64,000 nt of DNA. It comes from Candidatus Competibacter sp. Its GTDB lineage: Bacteria; Pseudomonadota; Gammaproteobacteria; Competibacterales; Competibacteraceae. The stretch lies in the NCBI GenBank assembly GCA_029624815.1, contig JARSSH010000010.1:1-64000 (forward strand), read 5' to 3'. Below are positions 1-7,975 of the stretch, in pieces. The notes beneath the pieces were generated by a model. That model had not been told where the DNA came from and ran no database searches. It saw only the letters and a list, made by a program, of their open reading frames with translations. How positions within the stretch are numbered: the first letter of the stretch is position 1; every line of letters starts with the position of its first letter. A program made the translations under genes and the position numbers.

Positions 1-17
1 ATCAAAATACAACTATA

Positions 18-143
18 TTACAATAAGTTGGGATTTGTGGGTAAACGGGTGCCTTGAGGAGGTTGTTCCTGTTGGGCTAAGAGAACGGTGGAGTTTAAAG
101 AGAGTGATAAGGAAAAAATCGCTACCAAAATACGTGGTTGCAT
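18..143 (-). CDS. Small secreted peptide, 41 aa, unknown function
   Basis: This short reading frame lies 25 nt after the BNR-repeat gene on the same strand. Its ATG is preceded by a strong Shine-Dalgarno sequence (GAGGAG, 7 nt before the start). The protein opens with Met-Gln-Pro-Arg and then about 20 mostly hydrophobic residues ending in Leu-Leu-Ala-Gln, which reads as a Sec signal peptide. Only about 18 polar, Gln- and Pro-rich residues follow before a TAA stop. I do not recognise a family. It may be a real secreted micropeptide closing the copper operon or the remnant of a longer secreted protein. The ribosome binding site is the best evidence that it is translated. A longer in-frame version reaching to 407 only overlaps the neighbouring gene antiparallel-free in another frame and is not favoured. 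Confidence 0.42.
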   Translation of the reverse strand: MQPRILVAIFSLSLSLNSTVLLAQQEQPPQGTRLPTNPNLL

Positions 144-168
144 TGAATTTCTCCTCAAAGGTATGTGC

Positions 169-1038
169 TTACAAATTTTGCGCAAAAGGCTGCCAATGCT
201 GGCCACCATCGATGCTGGCCAGCAGTTCGCCGGTGCTGGTCGTGGCATAGAGCCGTTGTGCGTCATTGGGGTCAATCGCCAGATGCGTGAAGTAACCCTC
301 GCCAAAATCGCTGGCGCTGGCAAGTCGGGTCCAGTCATGGCCCTGACGTTTGAGAAAACCGACCCCGACCATGAAGACATATACAGCGCCGTCCTTGTCC
401 GTCTCAACCAGGGAAGCCGGACGGGTGATCAAGTAGGCCGATTGCCACGAGCGGCCTTCGTCCTTGCTTTCCAATACGCCTTCAGTCGTTCCAGCGTAGA
501 GGGTCCGCGCATCCGTGGCTGACGCGGCGAGATCGATCACTTTTCCTGGTGCTGGACCGGCGATGGCCCAGGTATGACCACCGTCCCGGCTCACTTGGAT
601 GCTTCCATATAATCCATACATCACTTTGGGGTCAGCGTTGCTGATCGTCATGGCATGGAAATCCACCGGCCCTTTCACGCCGGGCGACAATTGCCCCCAG
701 GTTTTCCCGCCATCGGTGGACGCGATGAACCCCAGATTGCCGCCGCTGGACGGATGACCGCTGCCGAAGAGCCGATTCGGTTCGGTGGGATGCACGGCGA
801 ACCCCATGAAATCGTGATTCGCGTCGGAAACCTGAACAGTTTTTCCGTCGGGCGAGACCAGATATAGCCCCCGATGCGTGGCCAGATACAGTTGCGACGG
901 GTCACCGGGATTGACGGCGATGCCGTGGATGTGCCCCGCCTGTTTCATGAAGTTGGCAAACGCGGGGGACTCGGCGGCATGGGCGCTCAGGGTTCCGAAA
1001 CTCAACAGGAAGGCCAGGAGAACGGTCGGTTTTTGCAT
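169..1038 (-). CDS. Periplasmic BNR/sialidase-like repeat protein (F510_1955-type)
   Basis: The 289-residue protein starts with a signal peptide (Met-Gln-Lys-Pro, hydrophobic stretch, cleavage near Ala-His-Ala-Ala-Glu). The rest is a beta-propeller-like array with repeated Asp-box motifs of the type S-x-D-G-G-x-T-W, seen as STDGGKTWGQ, SRDGGHTWAI, SKDEGRSWQS and SIDGGQHWQP. This matches the F510_1955 family of putative glycosylhydrolases, which often sits in copper and heavy-metal operons. No enzymatic activity can be assigned, since Asp boxes are structural. It follows the HMA-like gene by 78 nt on the same strand, so it probably belongs to the copper operon. The start at 1038 was chosen because it begins directly at the signal peptide; an in-frame start at 1086 would add 16 non-signal residues. 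Confidence 0.8.
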   Translation of the reverse strand: MQKPTVLLAFLLSFGTLSAHAAESPAFANFMKQAGHIHGIAVNPGDPSQLYLATHRGLYLVSPDGKTVQVSDANHDFMGFAVHPTEPNRLFGSGHPSSGGNLGFIASTDGGKTWGQLSPGVKGPVDFHAMTISNADPKVMYGLYGSIQVSRDGGHTWAIAGPAPGKVIDLAASATDARTLYAGTTEGVLESKDEGRSWQSAYLITRPASLVETDKDGAVYVFMVGVGFLKRQGHDWTRLASASDFGEGYFTHLAIDPNDAQRLYATTSTGELLASIDGGQHWQPFAQNL

Positions 1039-1116
1039 GATGCACGGTTCCTGAATGAAGTAAGGTGGTCGATGTCCGCCGTGCAAGAAAACAGCGGGAA
1101 GGTGGATTCGCCCCGA

Positions 1117-1518
1117 TCAACGACGCCGATGCTGCCGTGCATGAAGCGTGGCCGGATTACTGCAACAAGGTCCGCTGGAACTCGTGGCGTTGTCGCGCGC
1201 GTTTTCGTCCAGATAACGCCACCAGCCGTATTTCAGTCGATCCAAAAAACGCTGTCGCGGGGGATATCCCGCATTTCTCAACGCCTCGACCACCGTTTCG
1301 ACACCGATCAGCGCGTTATCGTAACGAACGTGAATACAGTCGTGCTGGAGGTCGAGAGTGATGCCTCGCACACCCGGTTGTTGGGTTAAGGCACGGGCAA
1401 CGGTGTGTGCGTGAAGGCTATCGTTCAGATCCTCCACGGCGAACCGCCGATTGACGGAAGAACCGCTATTTTGATTAGTGGATTCGTTGCGTGTTTCGAA
1501 TATAGGTTCCTGCATCAT
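1117..1518 (-). CDS. HMA-like domain protein lacking the CxxC metal site
   Basis: Residues of about 27-90 of this 133-residue protein have the beta-alpha-beta pattern of a heavy-metal-associated domain (pairing of a PGVRGITLDLQHDCIHVRYD strand region with an ALRNAGY helix end, as in copper chaperones). The usual M-x-C-x-x-C loop is replaced by Asp-Ser-Leu-His-Ala-His, so the classical Cu(I) thiolate site is missing. A Cys-Cys pair lies near residue 118 in a basic, disordered-looking C-terminal tail. There is no signal peptide. The gene follows copB by 57 nt in the copper operon. It may bind metal through the histidines or the terminal cysteines, or act only as a protein-interaction module. 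Two adjacent ATG codons (1518 and 1515) are possible starts. Confidence 0.65.
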   Translation of the reverse strand: MMQEPIFETRNESTNQNSGSSVNRRFAVEDLNDSLHAHTVARALTQQPGVRGITLDLQHDCIHVRYDNALIGVETVVEALRNAGYPPRQRFLDRLKYGWWRYLDENARDNATSSSGPCCSNPATLHARQHRRR

Positions 1519-1575
1519 TCCGACTCCTCAATAAAACGCTCCTCAATAAAACGACCGCTCTTGCCGCGTGTGTGA

Positions 1576-2298
1576 TTAAAACCAGAACCGAACGCCGGCC
1601 ATGAAAGCGGTCCGCTCGATATCCTCACCCTCGGCGCGGGCGAAATCGGCGGTTTGGCCGTATTTCCTTTCCCAACTCACCCCGATGTAGGGGGCGAATT
1701 CGCGGACGACCTCGTAGCGCAAGGTCAGGTTGAGCTCCAAATCGTTTAGACCGGAACCGACGCCGCGTTTTTCGTCGCTGCTGGCCGCAAGGTTCATCTC
1801 CAGCAGCGGCGACAGGATCAGTTTCTGGGTCAGCAGCAGGTCGTACTCCGCTTTGAACCGGGCGGAGACGTCGCCCTGGTCGCTGATAAACGCGCTGGCG
1901 TCGATCTCGAACCAGTACGGCGCCAGCCCTTCCACGCCGATCACGGCGAAACCGCGTTCGGGTTCCGGGTTGAAGTCGTAGCGCAGACCTGCTTGTAAAT
2001 CCCAGAAATCCGCGATCAGCCGGCTGTAAAGCAGTTGCACCTCGGCATTTTCGACTCCACTGCCATTGATTCGCTCGCCCTCGGTCTTGAACCAAAGTTT
2101 GTGGTAATCGCCGCCGACCCAGCCTTCGGCGTCCCAATTGAAGCTGTCTCCATCACCGATGCGGTAACCGAGTTCCTCAGCGCGAAAGAAGGTGTAGATT
2201 TCCTCTTCGGAGGCATACGTGGTCGTGAATAAGGCTGACGCCAATACACCCGCCAGCAGCGTCGTCGGCCAGCGGCGCGATAGGTTATGGTTCGACAT
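1576..2298 (-). CDS. copB: Copper resistance outer-membrane protein CopB
   Basis: This 240-residue protein has a signal peptide (residues 1-29, ending Thr-Thr-Tyr-Ala-Ser) followed by amphipathic beta strands and a terminal Phe (VRFWF), typical of an outer-membrane barrel. The sequence shows CopB hallmarks: an early AEELGYRIGDGD segment, WVGGDYHKLWFKTEGE, LYSRLIADFWDLQAGLRYD and the closing IGVSWERKYGQTADFAR. CopB is thought to help sequester or export copper at the outer membrane together with the multicopper oxidase CopA. It lies 12 nt downstream of copA on the same strand, so the two are almost certainly co-transcribed. The Met/His-rich N-terminal extension found in many CopB proteins is absent here, and that role may be taken by the repeats in CopA. 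Confidence 0.92.
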   Translation of the reverse strand: MSNHNLSRRWPTTLLAGVLASALFTTTYASEEEIYTFFRAEELGYRIGDGDSFNWDAEGWVGGDYHKLWFKTEGERINGSGVENAEVQLLYSRLIADFWDLQAGLRYDFNPEPERGFAVIGVEGLAPYWFEIDASAFISDQGDVSARFKAEYDLLLTQKLILSPLLEMNLAASSDEKRGVGSGLNDLELNLTLRYEVVREFAPYIGVSWERKYGQTADFARAEGEDIERTAFMAGVRFWF

Positions 2299-2310
2299 GT
2301 CTCTGCTCCA

Positions 2311-4119
2311 TCAGATACGCGCGCCGCTGTCATCGACAATGACCTTGCGCATCATGCCAGCGTGCATGTGATAAAGCAGATGGCAATGAAACGGCCATTC
2401 ACCCTTGGCGTCCACCGACACATCGGCATAAACCGTCTGTCCGGGCAACACACTGATGACATGCTTGAGCGGGTTGAAAGCGCCCTTGCCCACGTCCAAT
2501 TGCATCCACATGCCGTGCAGATGAATCGGATGGGTCATCATGGTGGTGTTGGTCAGCTTGAGGCGCACCCGCTCGCCGTATTTGAGCCGGATGGGGTCGG
2601 CATCAACGAATTTTTCGTCGTTGAGCGTCCAAATGTAGCGTTCCATGTTGCCAGTCAGACGAACTTCGATCTCGCGGTCGGGCGCACGGTAGCCAGGATA
2701 CGCCGTCATGGCGCGCAAGTCGTTGTAGATTAGGAACTTGCCGCCATTCGCCGCCGTTGGATACAAGCCGCTTTGCGGGTTGGGCTTGACTTGGTTCGCC
2801 GGAGTTTGCTCCGCGTTCGCCGCGCCGCCGTGGTTCATCGTTGAATGATCCATCCCAGCCATCGAGCCGTGATCCATCTTCGAATGATCGATGGTTTCGG
2901 CATCCATACCGGCCATCGAACCGTGATCCATTTTTGAATGATCGACGGTTTCGGCATCCATGCCGGCCATTGAACCGTGATCCATTTTTGAATGATCGAC
3001 GGTTTCGGCATCCATGCCGGCCATCGAACCGTGATCCATGCCGCCGTGTCCGCCATGTCCGCCGTGTCCGCCGTGTCCGCCATGTCCGGCCATGTCTGTC
3101 ATGGTGAGCAAGGGGCGCGGGCGCAGTTCGGGAATTGCGCCGCTCATGCCCTCACGCGGGGCCAGCGTGGCGCGGGCATAACCGGCCCGATCCAGCGATT
3201 CGGCGAACAGGGTATAGGCTTGGTCATCCTGGGGCTGGACGATGACATCGTAGGTTTCGGCCACGCTGATGCGCAGTTCGTCCACCGGGGTCGGCGTCAC
3301 GTTATTGCCGTCGGCTTGCACCACGGTCATTTTCAGGCCGGGGATGCGCACGTCGAAAATCGACATGGCCGAGCCATTAATCAGCCGTAATCGCACCCGT
3401 TCGCCGGGTTTGAACAGCCCGCTCCAGTTCTGCTCCGGCGTCCGGCCGTTGACCAAAAAGGTGTAGCCCGCCACGTCGGCGATGTCGGTCGCCATCATCC
3501 GCATCTGGCCCCAGTCGAGACGGTTCTGAACGGCGGCGTCCCAACCCTTGGCGCTGACTTCGCGAAAAAAGTCCGCCACGGTTTGCTGGCTATAGTTGTA
3601 ATAGTCGCTTTGCTTTTTCAGCTTGCTCATCACCGTGTGCGGTCCCTGATCGGTCCAGTCCGACAGCATGATCACGTAATCGCGATCGTATCGGTACGGT
3701 TCGGGCTTGGCGGGTTCGATGACGATCGGTCCGTACAGCCCGGCCTGTTCCTGCATGTCGGAATGGCTGTGATACCAGTAGGTGCCGCTTTGCCGGATCT
3801 TGAAGCGGTAGGTGAAGGTCTCGCCCGGTTTGATGCCAGCGAAGCCAAAGCCCGGCGCGCCGTCCATGGTGTAGGGCAGGATAAAACCGTGCCAGTGCAA
3901 CGAACTGTCGGTATCGAGCGCGTTGGTCACGTTCAGAACGACTTCCTCGCCTTCCTTAAAGCGCAGTAGCGGCGCCGGCAATTGGCCGTTGACGGTGATG
4001 GCCTCGCGGGGCTGGCCAGTGACATTGACTGACGTTTTGCCGATGGTCAGGTCATAGGTCGCCGCTTGAGTGGCAGTGGCCAACAATAAGGCGGCAGTGG
4101 CGAATAAATAGGGCGACAT
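2311..4119 (-). CDS. copA: Periplasmic multicopper oxidase CopA
   Basis: This 602-residue laccase-like oxidase probably oxidises Cu(I) in the periplasm. It has three cupredoxin domains. The type 2/3 copper histidines are visible as HWHG (75-78), HSH (117-119), a C-terminal HPIHLHG motif and HCH (578-580). The type 1 centre is completed by Cys579, His584 and Met589. The N-terminus is a plain Sec-type signal peptide (cleavage near Thr-Gln-Ala-Ala) without the twin arginine that many CopA proteins carry, which is unusual for an enzyme normally exported folded by Tat. Residues of about 345-425 form an insertion with HGG tripeptides and three to four copies of an 18-residue Met/His repeat. The gene is 11 nt after the cupredoxin gene and 12 nt before copB. 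Confidence 0.95.
   Translation of the reverse strand: MSPYLFATAALLLATATQAATYDLTIGKTSVNVTGQPREAITVNGQLPAPLLRFKEGEEVVLNVTNALDTDSSLHWHGFILPYTMDGAPGFGFAGIKPGETFTYRFKIRQSGTYWYHSHSDMQEQAGLYGPIVIEPAKPEPYRYDRDYVIMLSDWTDQGPHTVMSKLKKQSDYYNYSQQTVADFFREVSAKGWDAAVQNRLDWGQMRMMATDIADVAGYTFLVNGRTPEQNWSGLFKPGERVRLRLINGSAMSIFDVRIPGLKMTVVQADGNNVTPTPVDELRISVAETYDVIVQPQDDQAYTLFAESLDRAGYARATLAPREGMSGAIPELRPRPLLTMTDMAGHGGHGGHGGHGGHGGMDHGSMAGMDAETVDHSKMDHGSMAGMDAETVDHSKMDHGSMAGMDAETIDHSKMDHGSMAGMDHSTMNHGGAANAEQTPANQVKPNPQSGLYPTAANGGKFLIYNDLRAMTAYPGYRAPDREIEVRLTGNMERYIWTLNDEKFVDADPIRLKYGERVRLKLTNTTMMTHPIHLHGMWMQLDVGKGAFNPLKHVISVLPGQTVYADVSVDAKGEWPFHCHLLYHMHAGMMRKVIVDDSGARI
2857..3095 (-). repeat. 54-bp tandem repeats and HGG repeats inside copA
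   Basis: Between about 2857 and 3040 the DNA repeats with a 54-bp period, giving about three full copies plus a partial one. The copies differ by only a few bases. Translated, each unit begins MDHGSMAGMDAET and continues with an Asp-His-Ser-Lys run. Directly beside it (about 3040-3090) is a short 12-bp periodicity coding for consecutive His-Gly-Gly units. Met- and His-rich segments of this kind bind Cu(I)/Cu(II) in CopA and CueO relatives. The near identity of the units suggests recent expansion by slippage or unequal recombination. Confidence 0.9.
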
Positions 4120-4130
4120 GCGGCTTTCCT

Positions 4131-4655
4131 CTATCGGCCGATGGCGATCTGGCCGACCATGCCAGCTTCGCTGTGGCCGGGGATGTTGCAGGCTACTTGC
4201 AGCACGCCGGACTTGGGAAAGGTCCAGACCAATTCCATGGTTTTGCCCGGTTCGATCAGCACACTGTTGGGGTCGTCGTGTTTCATGTGGCCCATGCCCA
4301 TCTGGCCATGATCCATGTTCATTTTCTCCGGATTGATCCCGGTCGGCGTCAACATGCCGTGCTCCATCATCATCGCCATTTCCTCGCGGTGATGAGCGTG
4401 CATGTCCATCGTGCCAATATTGAATTCATGGAGCAGTTGGCCTTCGTTTTTCACCACGAAACGCACCGTCTCGCCGGCTTTCACGTTGAGGGCTTCCGGC
4501 TTGAAGTACATCTCGCCCAACACGATTTCAACAGTGCGTTGGGTAGCGGATGCCTTGCCGGGTTTGCCGATGTCAGCGTGGCCCGCATCGGCCATGGCGT
4601 TGATGGAGAAAGATAAGGCGGCGATAGCAACAAGTGCCTTGATCGGTAAAGACAT
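4131..4655 (-). CDS. Periplasmic cupredoxin (type 1 copper protein)
   Basis: The 174-residue protein carries a signal peptide (cleaved near Ala-Met-Ala-Asp) and a single plastocyanin-like domain. The C-terminal copper loop has Cys156, His161 and Met166 with the spacing C-x4-H-x4-M; the upstream ligand is probably the His of LLHEFNI. A Met/His-rich insertion (roughly 95-135, with MDMHAHH, MAMMMEHGM and MGMGHMKHDD) resembles those of copper-loaded cupredoxins in cop operons. It probably shuttles or stores copper, or passes electrons to CopA. The start was placed at the ATG just before the signal peptide; an upstream ATG at 4721 would add an Arg-rich, non-signal extension. It is 11 nt upstream of copA. 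Confidence 0.88.
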   Translation of the reverse strand: MSLPIKALVAIAALSFSINAMADAGHADIGKPGKASATQRTVEIVLGEMYFKPEALNVKAGETVRFVVKNEGQLLHEFNIGTMDMHAHHREEMAMMMEHGMLTPTGINPEKMNMDHGQMGMGHMKHDDPNSVLIEPGKTMELVWTFPKSGVLQVACNIPGHSEAGMVGQIAIGR

Positions 4656-4724
4656 GCAGGAAATCCTTCGAGAGTTTTGAAGCCGCGCCGGGGCGCGGCG
4701 TCGGATCAGTAACGATCGCAAAGC

Positions 4725-5012
4725 CTATTTCTTTTGGAAAGACTCCGGCTTGGCGGGCGCATCGCGTACTTCAGGATGTTCGTGCGAGTGAACTTCCGTT
4801 TCTTTCACCACATCCGCTCCTTTGTTACTGAAAGGCTCCGGATTGGCGGGTGCGTCGCGCACCTCGGGATGTAAATGCGTGTGGACTTCCGCATGCGAGG
4901 CATTGTTCTTGCTCTTATCGTCGAAGCCGGGCTTGGTTTCGTCATCCGCCAGAGCCGGCATGGACAGGATCAGAAATACACTAGCAAAAAAAGTAAATTT
5001 GGCGAGTTTCAT
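4725..5012 (-). CDS. Small periplasmic His-containing repeat protein, first gene of the copper operon
   Basis: This 95-residue protein begins with a clear signal peptide (Met-Lys-Leu-Ala-Lys, hydrophobic core, cleavage near Ala-Leu-Ala-Asp). The mature part has two imperfect copies of a motif reading EVHTHLHPEVRDAPANPE in the first and EVHSHEHPEVRDAPAKPE in the second, each with three histidines that could bind copper. A GGAG ribosome binding site precedes the ATG by 7 nt. No named family is recognised. Its place as first gene before the cupredoxin and CopA suggests a periplasmic metal-binding role, but this rests on composition and context only. Confidence 0.72.
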   Translation of the reverse strand: MKLAKFTFFASVFLILSMPALADDETKPGFDDKSKNNASHAEVHTHLHPEVRDAPANPEPFSNKGADVVKETEVHSHEHPEVRDAPAKPESFQKK

Positions 5013-5413
5013 GGCTGCTCTCCTTTCGTGGGTTGTCTGCATCGACAGCCCATAAAGCACTAAGCGTACCATCCTATAAATTATGATTTAAATCAATTAA
5101 TTGGTCTGATTATATGTGTGGGGAGGGTTGCAGCGGGTTAACAAAGCGTTCAGTGGTTGAATACTTCGTTAAAACATTTCGGATCGTTCAAGCAGACAAA
5201 TCCCGCGGGCCACTCCGCTTGCGCCGGATAGTCTCACGACCAACCGCATACGCTGTCTCTCAATAAGAGAGCGGGGATCGCTGGTAAAATACCTATCTTT
5301 AGAGCCCAGATATTCATTATGCTCGCAATGGCTCGGGAACGTCTTTGTACGGCCGCTGAGCGCCCTTACAAAAACGAGCCGATCAGGCAAACTGTTTGAG
5401 AAGGAGAACCCTC
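5013..5413. other. Divergent intergenic region between copper operon and nudC
   Basis: About 400 bp separate the divergent copper operon and nudC. The left half (5050-5130) is AT-rich and is the likely promoter region of the copper operon; it holds the FNR-like palindrome listed separately. The right half is of average composition and contains only short frames without ribosome binding sites. No RNA gene is recognised. Confidence 0.6.
5083..5096. promoter_or_regulatory. FNR/CRP-family-like binding site upstream of the copper operon
   Basis: The sequence ATGATTTAAATCAA matches the FNR consensus TTGAT-N4-ATCAA at nine of ten defined positions and contains a perfect 12-bp palindrome (5084-5095). 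It lies about 70-85 nt upstream of the start of the first copper-operon gene. The assignment rests on one motif only, so it could also be a chance AT-rich palindrome or the site of another dimeric regulator. Confidence 0.4.
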
Positions 5414-6241
5414 ATGCTGGTGTTGCCCGACGATTTCGAACCCGGTCTGGTTCGCTCGCCGGTTGCCAGAGATGCCGGCTGGTGGTTTGTGTTCGGAGGC
5501 AGCGAACTGCTGGTGCGAGTCGACGGGGCCGAAGCCGAGTTGCCGGTAGCGGTGGACTGGCCGTTTGCCGGTTGGCCGGTGGTGCGCCGCTTGTATCTGG
5601 GAATGCTGCGCGGCCGGCCCTGCCATGCCGTCGAAGTGGCGGAAGTCCCGCCGCCGCCGGGGATGGCGTTCGAAGGATTGCGCGGTTTGTGGTCGCGGCT
5701 GGACGAGGCGCTGCTGGGAGTGGCCAGTCACGCTTTGCAATTGATCGAGTGGGACCGTACTCATCAATATTGCGGCCGGTGCGGCGCGGCTACCCAGCGG
5801 CGCGACGACGAGCGCGCCCGATCCTGCTCGGCCTGCGGGATGGTTGCCTATCCGCGGTTGTCGCCGGTGGTGATGGTGCGCGTCGGCCGGGGCCGCGAGA
5901 TCCTGCTGGCCCGCGCGCCGCGCTTCCTGCCGGGGGTATACAGCGTGCTGGCGGGTTTCGTCGAGGCCGGCGAGACCCTGGAGCAGGCCATTCATCGCGA
6001 AGTGGCGGAGGAGGTAGGCGTGCGGGTTAGCAATCTACGCTATTTCGCCAGTCAGTCGTGGCCGTTTCCCCACTCCCTGATGATCGCCTTCACCGCCGAC
6101 CACGCCGGAGGCGAGCCACGAGCCGACGGGCGGGAAATCCTGGACGCCCGCTGGTTTGCGCCGGAGCATCTGCCGGGGCTGCCCAGCCCGATGAGCATGG
6201 CGCGGCGCCTGATTGAGGACTTTGTGGCGCGCGTCGGATAG
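5414..6241 (+). CDS. nudC: NADH pyrophosphatase NudC (Nudix hydrolase)
   Basis: The 275-residue enzyme hydrolyses NAD(H) to NMN(H) and AMP, and family members also remove NAD caps from RNA. A zinc ribbon is visible in the middle (CGRCG, then CSACG 19 residues on). It is followed by a complete Nudix box starting GFVEAGETLEQA with the REVAEEVG core. Downstream is the NudC-specific motif SQSWPFPHS (usually SQPWPFPxS), which supports NADH pyrophosphatase over other Nudix enzymes. The ATG at 5414 has an AAGGAG ribosome binding site 8 nt upstream; an in-frame TTG at 5396 lies before that site and is rejected. It is divergent from the copper operon and followed after 27 nt by the HD-domain gene. Confidence 0.94.
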   Translation: MLVLPDDFEPGLVRSPVARDAGWWFVFGGSELLVRVDGAEAELPVAVDWPFAGWPVVRRLYLGMLRGRPCHAVEVAEVPPPPGMAFEGLRGLWSRLDEALLGVASHALQLIEWDRTHQYCGRCGAATQRRDDERARSCSACGMVAYPRLSPVVMVRVGRGREILLARAPRFLPGVYSVLAGFVEAGETLEQAIHREVAEEVGVRVSNLRYFASQSWPFPHSLMIAFTADHAGGEPRADGREILDARWFAPEHLPGLPSPMSMARRLIEDFVARVG

Positions 6242-6268
6242 GACGCAAGCAACCTTCGGAGGCCAGCG

Positions 6269-6955
6269 ATGTTCGAGCGATCCAGCAAAACCGCCGTCGC
6301 ACCGGTGGACAACGGCCTGATTCGGGAACGGGCCCGTTTTGCGGCCTTGTGGGAACGGCGCCTGCGCGGCGGCCGCGCGTTGGCGGAAACGATTCACGCC
6401 CGTCTGGTCGATCTCTACGGTGAAGCGCATCGCCGCTACCATACCCTGGATCATGTCCGGCACTGCCTGAGCGAATTCGACCGGGCGGCGGTGCTGATGG
6501 ACGATCCCGATGCCGTCGAGATGGCGCTCTGGTTCCACGATGCGATTTACCGGTCGGGCGCGGTGGATAACGAACGGCGCAGCGCCGAACTGTTTCGGCA
6601 GTGGTCGGAGGGGCATGCGGATGCCGCCTTCCTGCGGCGGGTGGACGATTTGATCATGGTCACCACCCATCGCGATTCGCCCGCCTGCCGGGACGAGCGT
6701 TTTATCGTCGATATCGATCTCTCCAGCTTTGGGCTGCCGTGGGATGCGTTCGAACGGGATGGCCGCCGGATTCGCGCCGAATGCGCGGATATCGGCGACG
6801 AGGTCTACTATCCGGGTCAGTTGCGCTTTTTGTTATCCCTGCAAAGCCGGCCGACTTTTTTTCTTAGCGAATTTTTCCAGCGGCGTTACGAGCGGATCGC
6901 GCGTGACAACATCCGCCGAGTCATCGAAAATTTGCGCGCGCGCGGTTACGGCTGA
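6269..6955 (+). CDS. HD-superfamily metal-dependent phosphohydrolase
   Basis: The 228-residue protein shows an HD-type metal site: YHTLDHV (around 53-59), the doublet in LWFHDAIY (around 89-96) and a later Asp in IVDIDLSS. It belongs to the family of predicted metal-dependent HD phosphohydrolases of about 200-230 residues whose substrate is not established. It lies 27 nt after nudC and 33 nt before the cyclase gene on the same strand, so the three may form one transcript. A nucleotide-related substrate would fit these neighbours, but that is only a guess. A GGAGG-like site precedes the ATG. Confidence 0.82.
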   Translation: MFERSSKTAVAPVDNGLIRERARFAALWERRLRGGRALAETIHARLVDLYGEAHRRYHTLDHVRHCLSEFDRAAVLMDDPDAVEMALWFHDAIYRSGAVDNERRSAELFRQWSEGHADAAFLRRVDDLIMVTTHRDSPACRDERFIVDIDLSSFGLPWDAFERDGRRIRAECADIGDEVYYPGQLRFLLSLQSRPTFFLSEFFQRRYERIARDNIRRVIENLRARGYG

Positions 6956-6988
6956 AAGCGGCGTCGGCATTTTCCGGGGGTGCGGGGC

Positions 6989-7939
6989 ATGAAACTGAAA
7001 TTAGGCAACCTGAGAGCGACGCCGGGGGATCGGGCGGTTTCCGAGCAGCAGGTGGCGGCGGCCATTCTGTTCGCCGATATCTGCGGCAGCACCCGATTGT
7101 TCGAACAGCACGGCGACAGGCGGGCGCGGCAGATCGAAACACGGGTGCTGGACGTACTGACGTCGGGTACCGTCGCGCATGACGGCGTGGTGATCAAAAC
7201 CATCGGCGATGAAATCATGAGCCGGTTTTCGAGTGCCCAACAGGCGGTGGGCGCCGCCTGCGAGATGCACCACGCGCTTAAGAAAGATAAGGAATTGGCC
7301 GAATTGCACCTCGCCGTCAAGATCGGCCTGCATTACGGGCCGGTCCTCGTCGAAAAGGGCGATCTGTTCGGCGACGCGGTGAACGTCGCCGCCCGGATGG
7401 TTGCCTTGGCCAAGGCCGATCAGATCATCACCACACGGGAAACCGTGGAGTGCCTGCCGGCCGATTTGGCCCAGGCGACTCGCGATCTCGGGCGCTCGTG
7501 GGTGCGGGGCAAGCAGGATGAAATGGATATTGTCGAGATCATCTGGCACGAATCCACCAGCCTGACCCAACTGGCCAGCGGTTGCCAGGAGGAACTTCGC
7601 AGTTTGTTGTTCGCTCGACTGGTGCTGGACTATCGCGACCGGACCATTGAGGTTGTGCCCGGCTCGCAAATCTTTACCATGGGCCGTGGCGAACGAAACA
7701 ATTTGATGGTGGACCGGGAACTGGTTTCTCGCAGTCACGCCGACATCGAGTTCCGACAGGGCAAGTTTATCCTGGTGGAGCACAGCACCAACGGGACTTA
7801 TCTACTACTGGAAAATGGCGCGCGCTTTTTCGTGCGCCGGGAGGAGTTCGCCTTGCATGATCGTGGGGTGATTTGTTTGGGGCAGGCGATCGCCGATGAC
7901 AATCCCGATTTGATCCGTTATCGGTGCGTGCATGGGTGA
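6989..7939 (+). CDS. Class III adenylate/guanylate cyclase with C-terminal FHA domain
   Basis: The 316-residue protein has an N-terminal class III nucleotide cyclase domain (about 20-185). The two metal-binding aspartates are in ILFADICGST and KTIGDEIM, and a lysine precedes the second one. FGDAVNVAARM matches the conserved substrate and transition-state segment. The C-terminus (about 225-300) is an FHA domain with TMGRGERNN, SRSHADIEF and STNGTYL, a module that binds phosphothreonine peptides. No membrane segment is seen. It may couple Ser/Thr kinase signalling to cyclic-nucleotide synthesis. The ATG at 6989 is preferred, but one at 6980 is also possible. Confidence 0.88.
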   Translation: MKLKLGNLRATPGDRAVSEQQVAAAILFADICGSTRLFEQHGDRRARQIETRVLDVLTSGTVAHDGVVIKTIGDEIMSRFSSAQQAVGAACEMHHALKKDKELAELHLAVKIGLHYGPVLVEKGDLFGDAVNVAARMVALAKADQIITTRETVECLPADLAQATRDLGRSWVRGKQDEMDIVEIIWHESTSLTQLASGCQEELRSLLFARLVLDYRDRTIEVVPGSQIFTMGRGERNNLMVDRELVSRSHADIEFRQGKFILVEHSTNGTYLLLENGARFFVRREEFALHDRGVICLGQAIADDNPDLIRYRCVHG

Positions 7940-7975
7940 TACGACATGTTCGCCATCTATCTTGATGGGGATAGG

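Noticed and set aside
2857-3095. Possible CRISPR array in the copA repeats
   Set aside because: The 54-bp units are contiguous, without unique spacers, and code for Met/His repeats.
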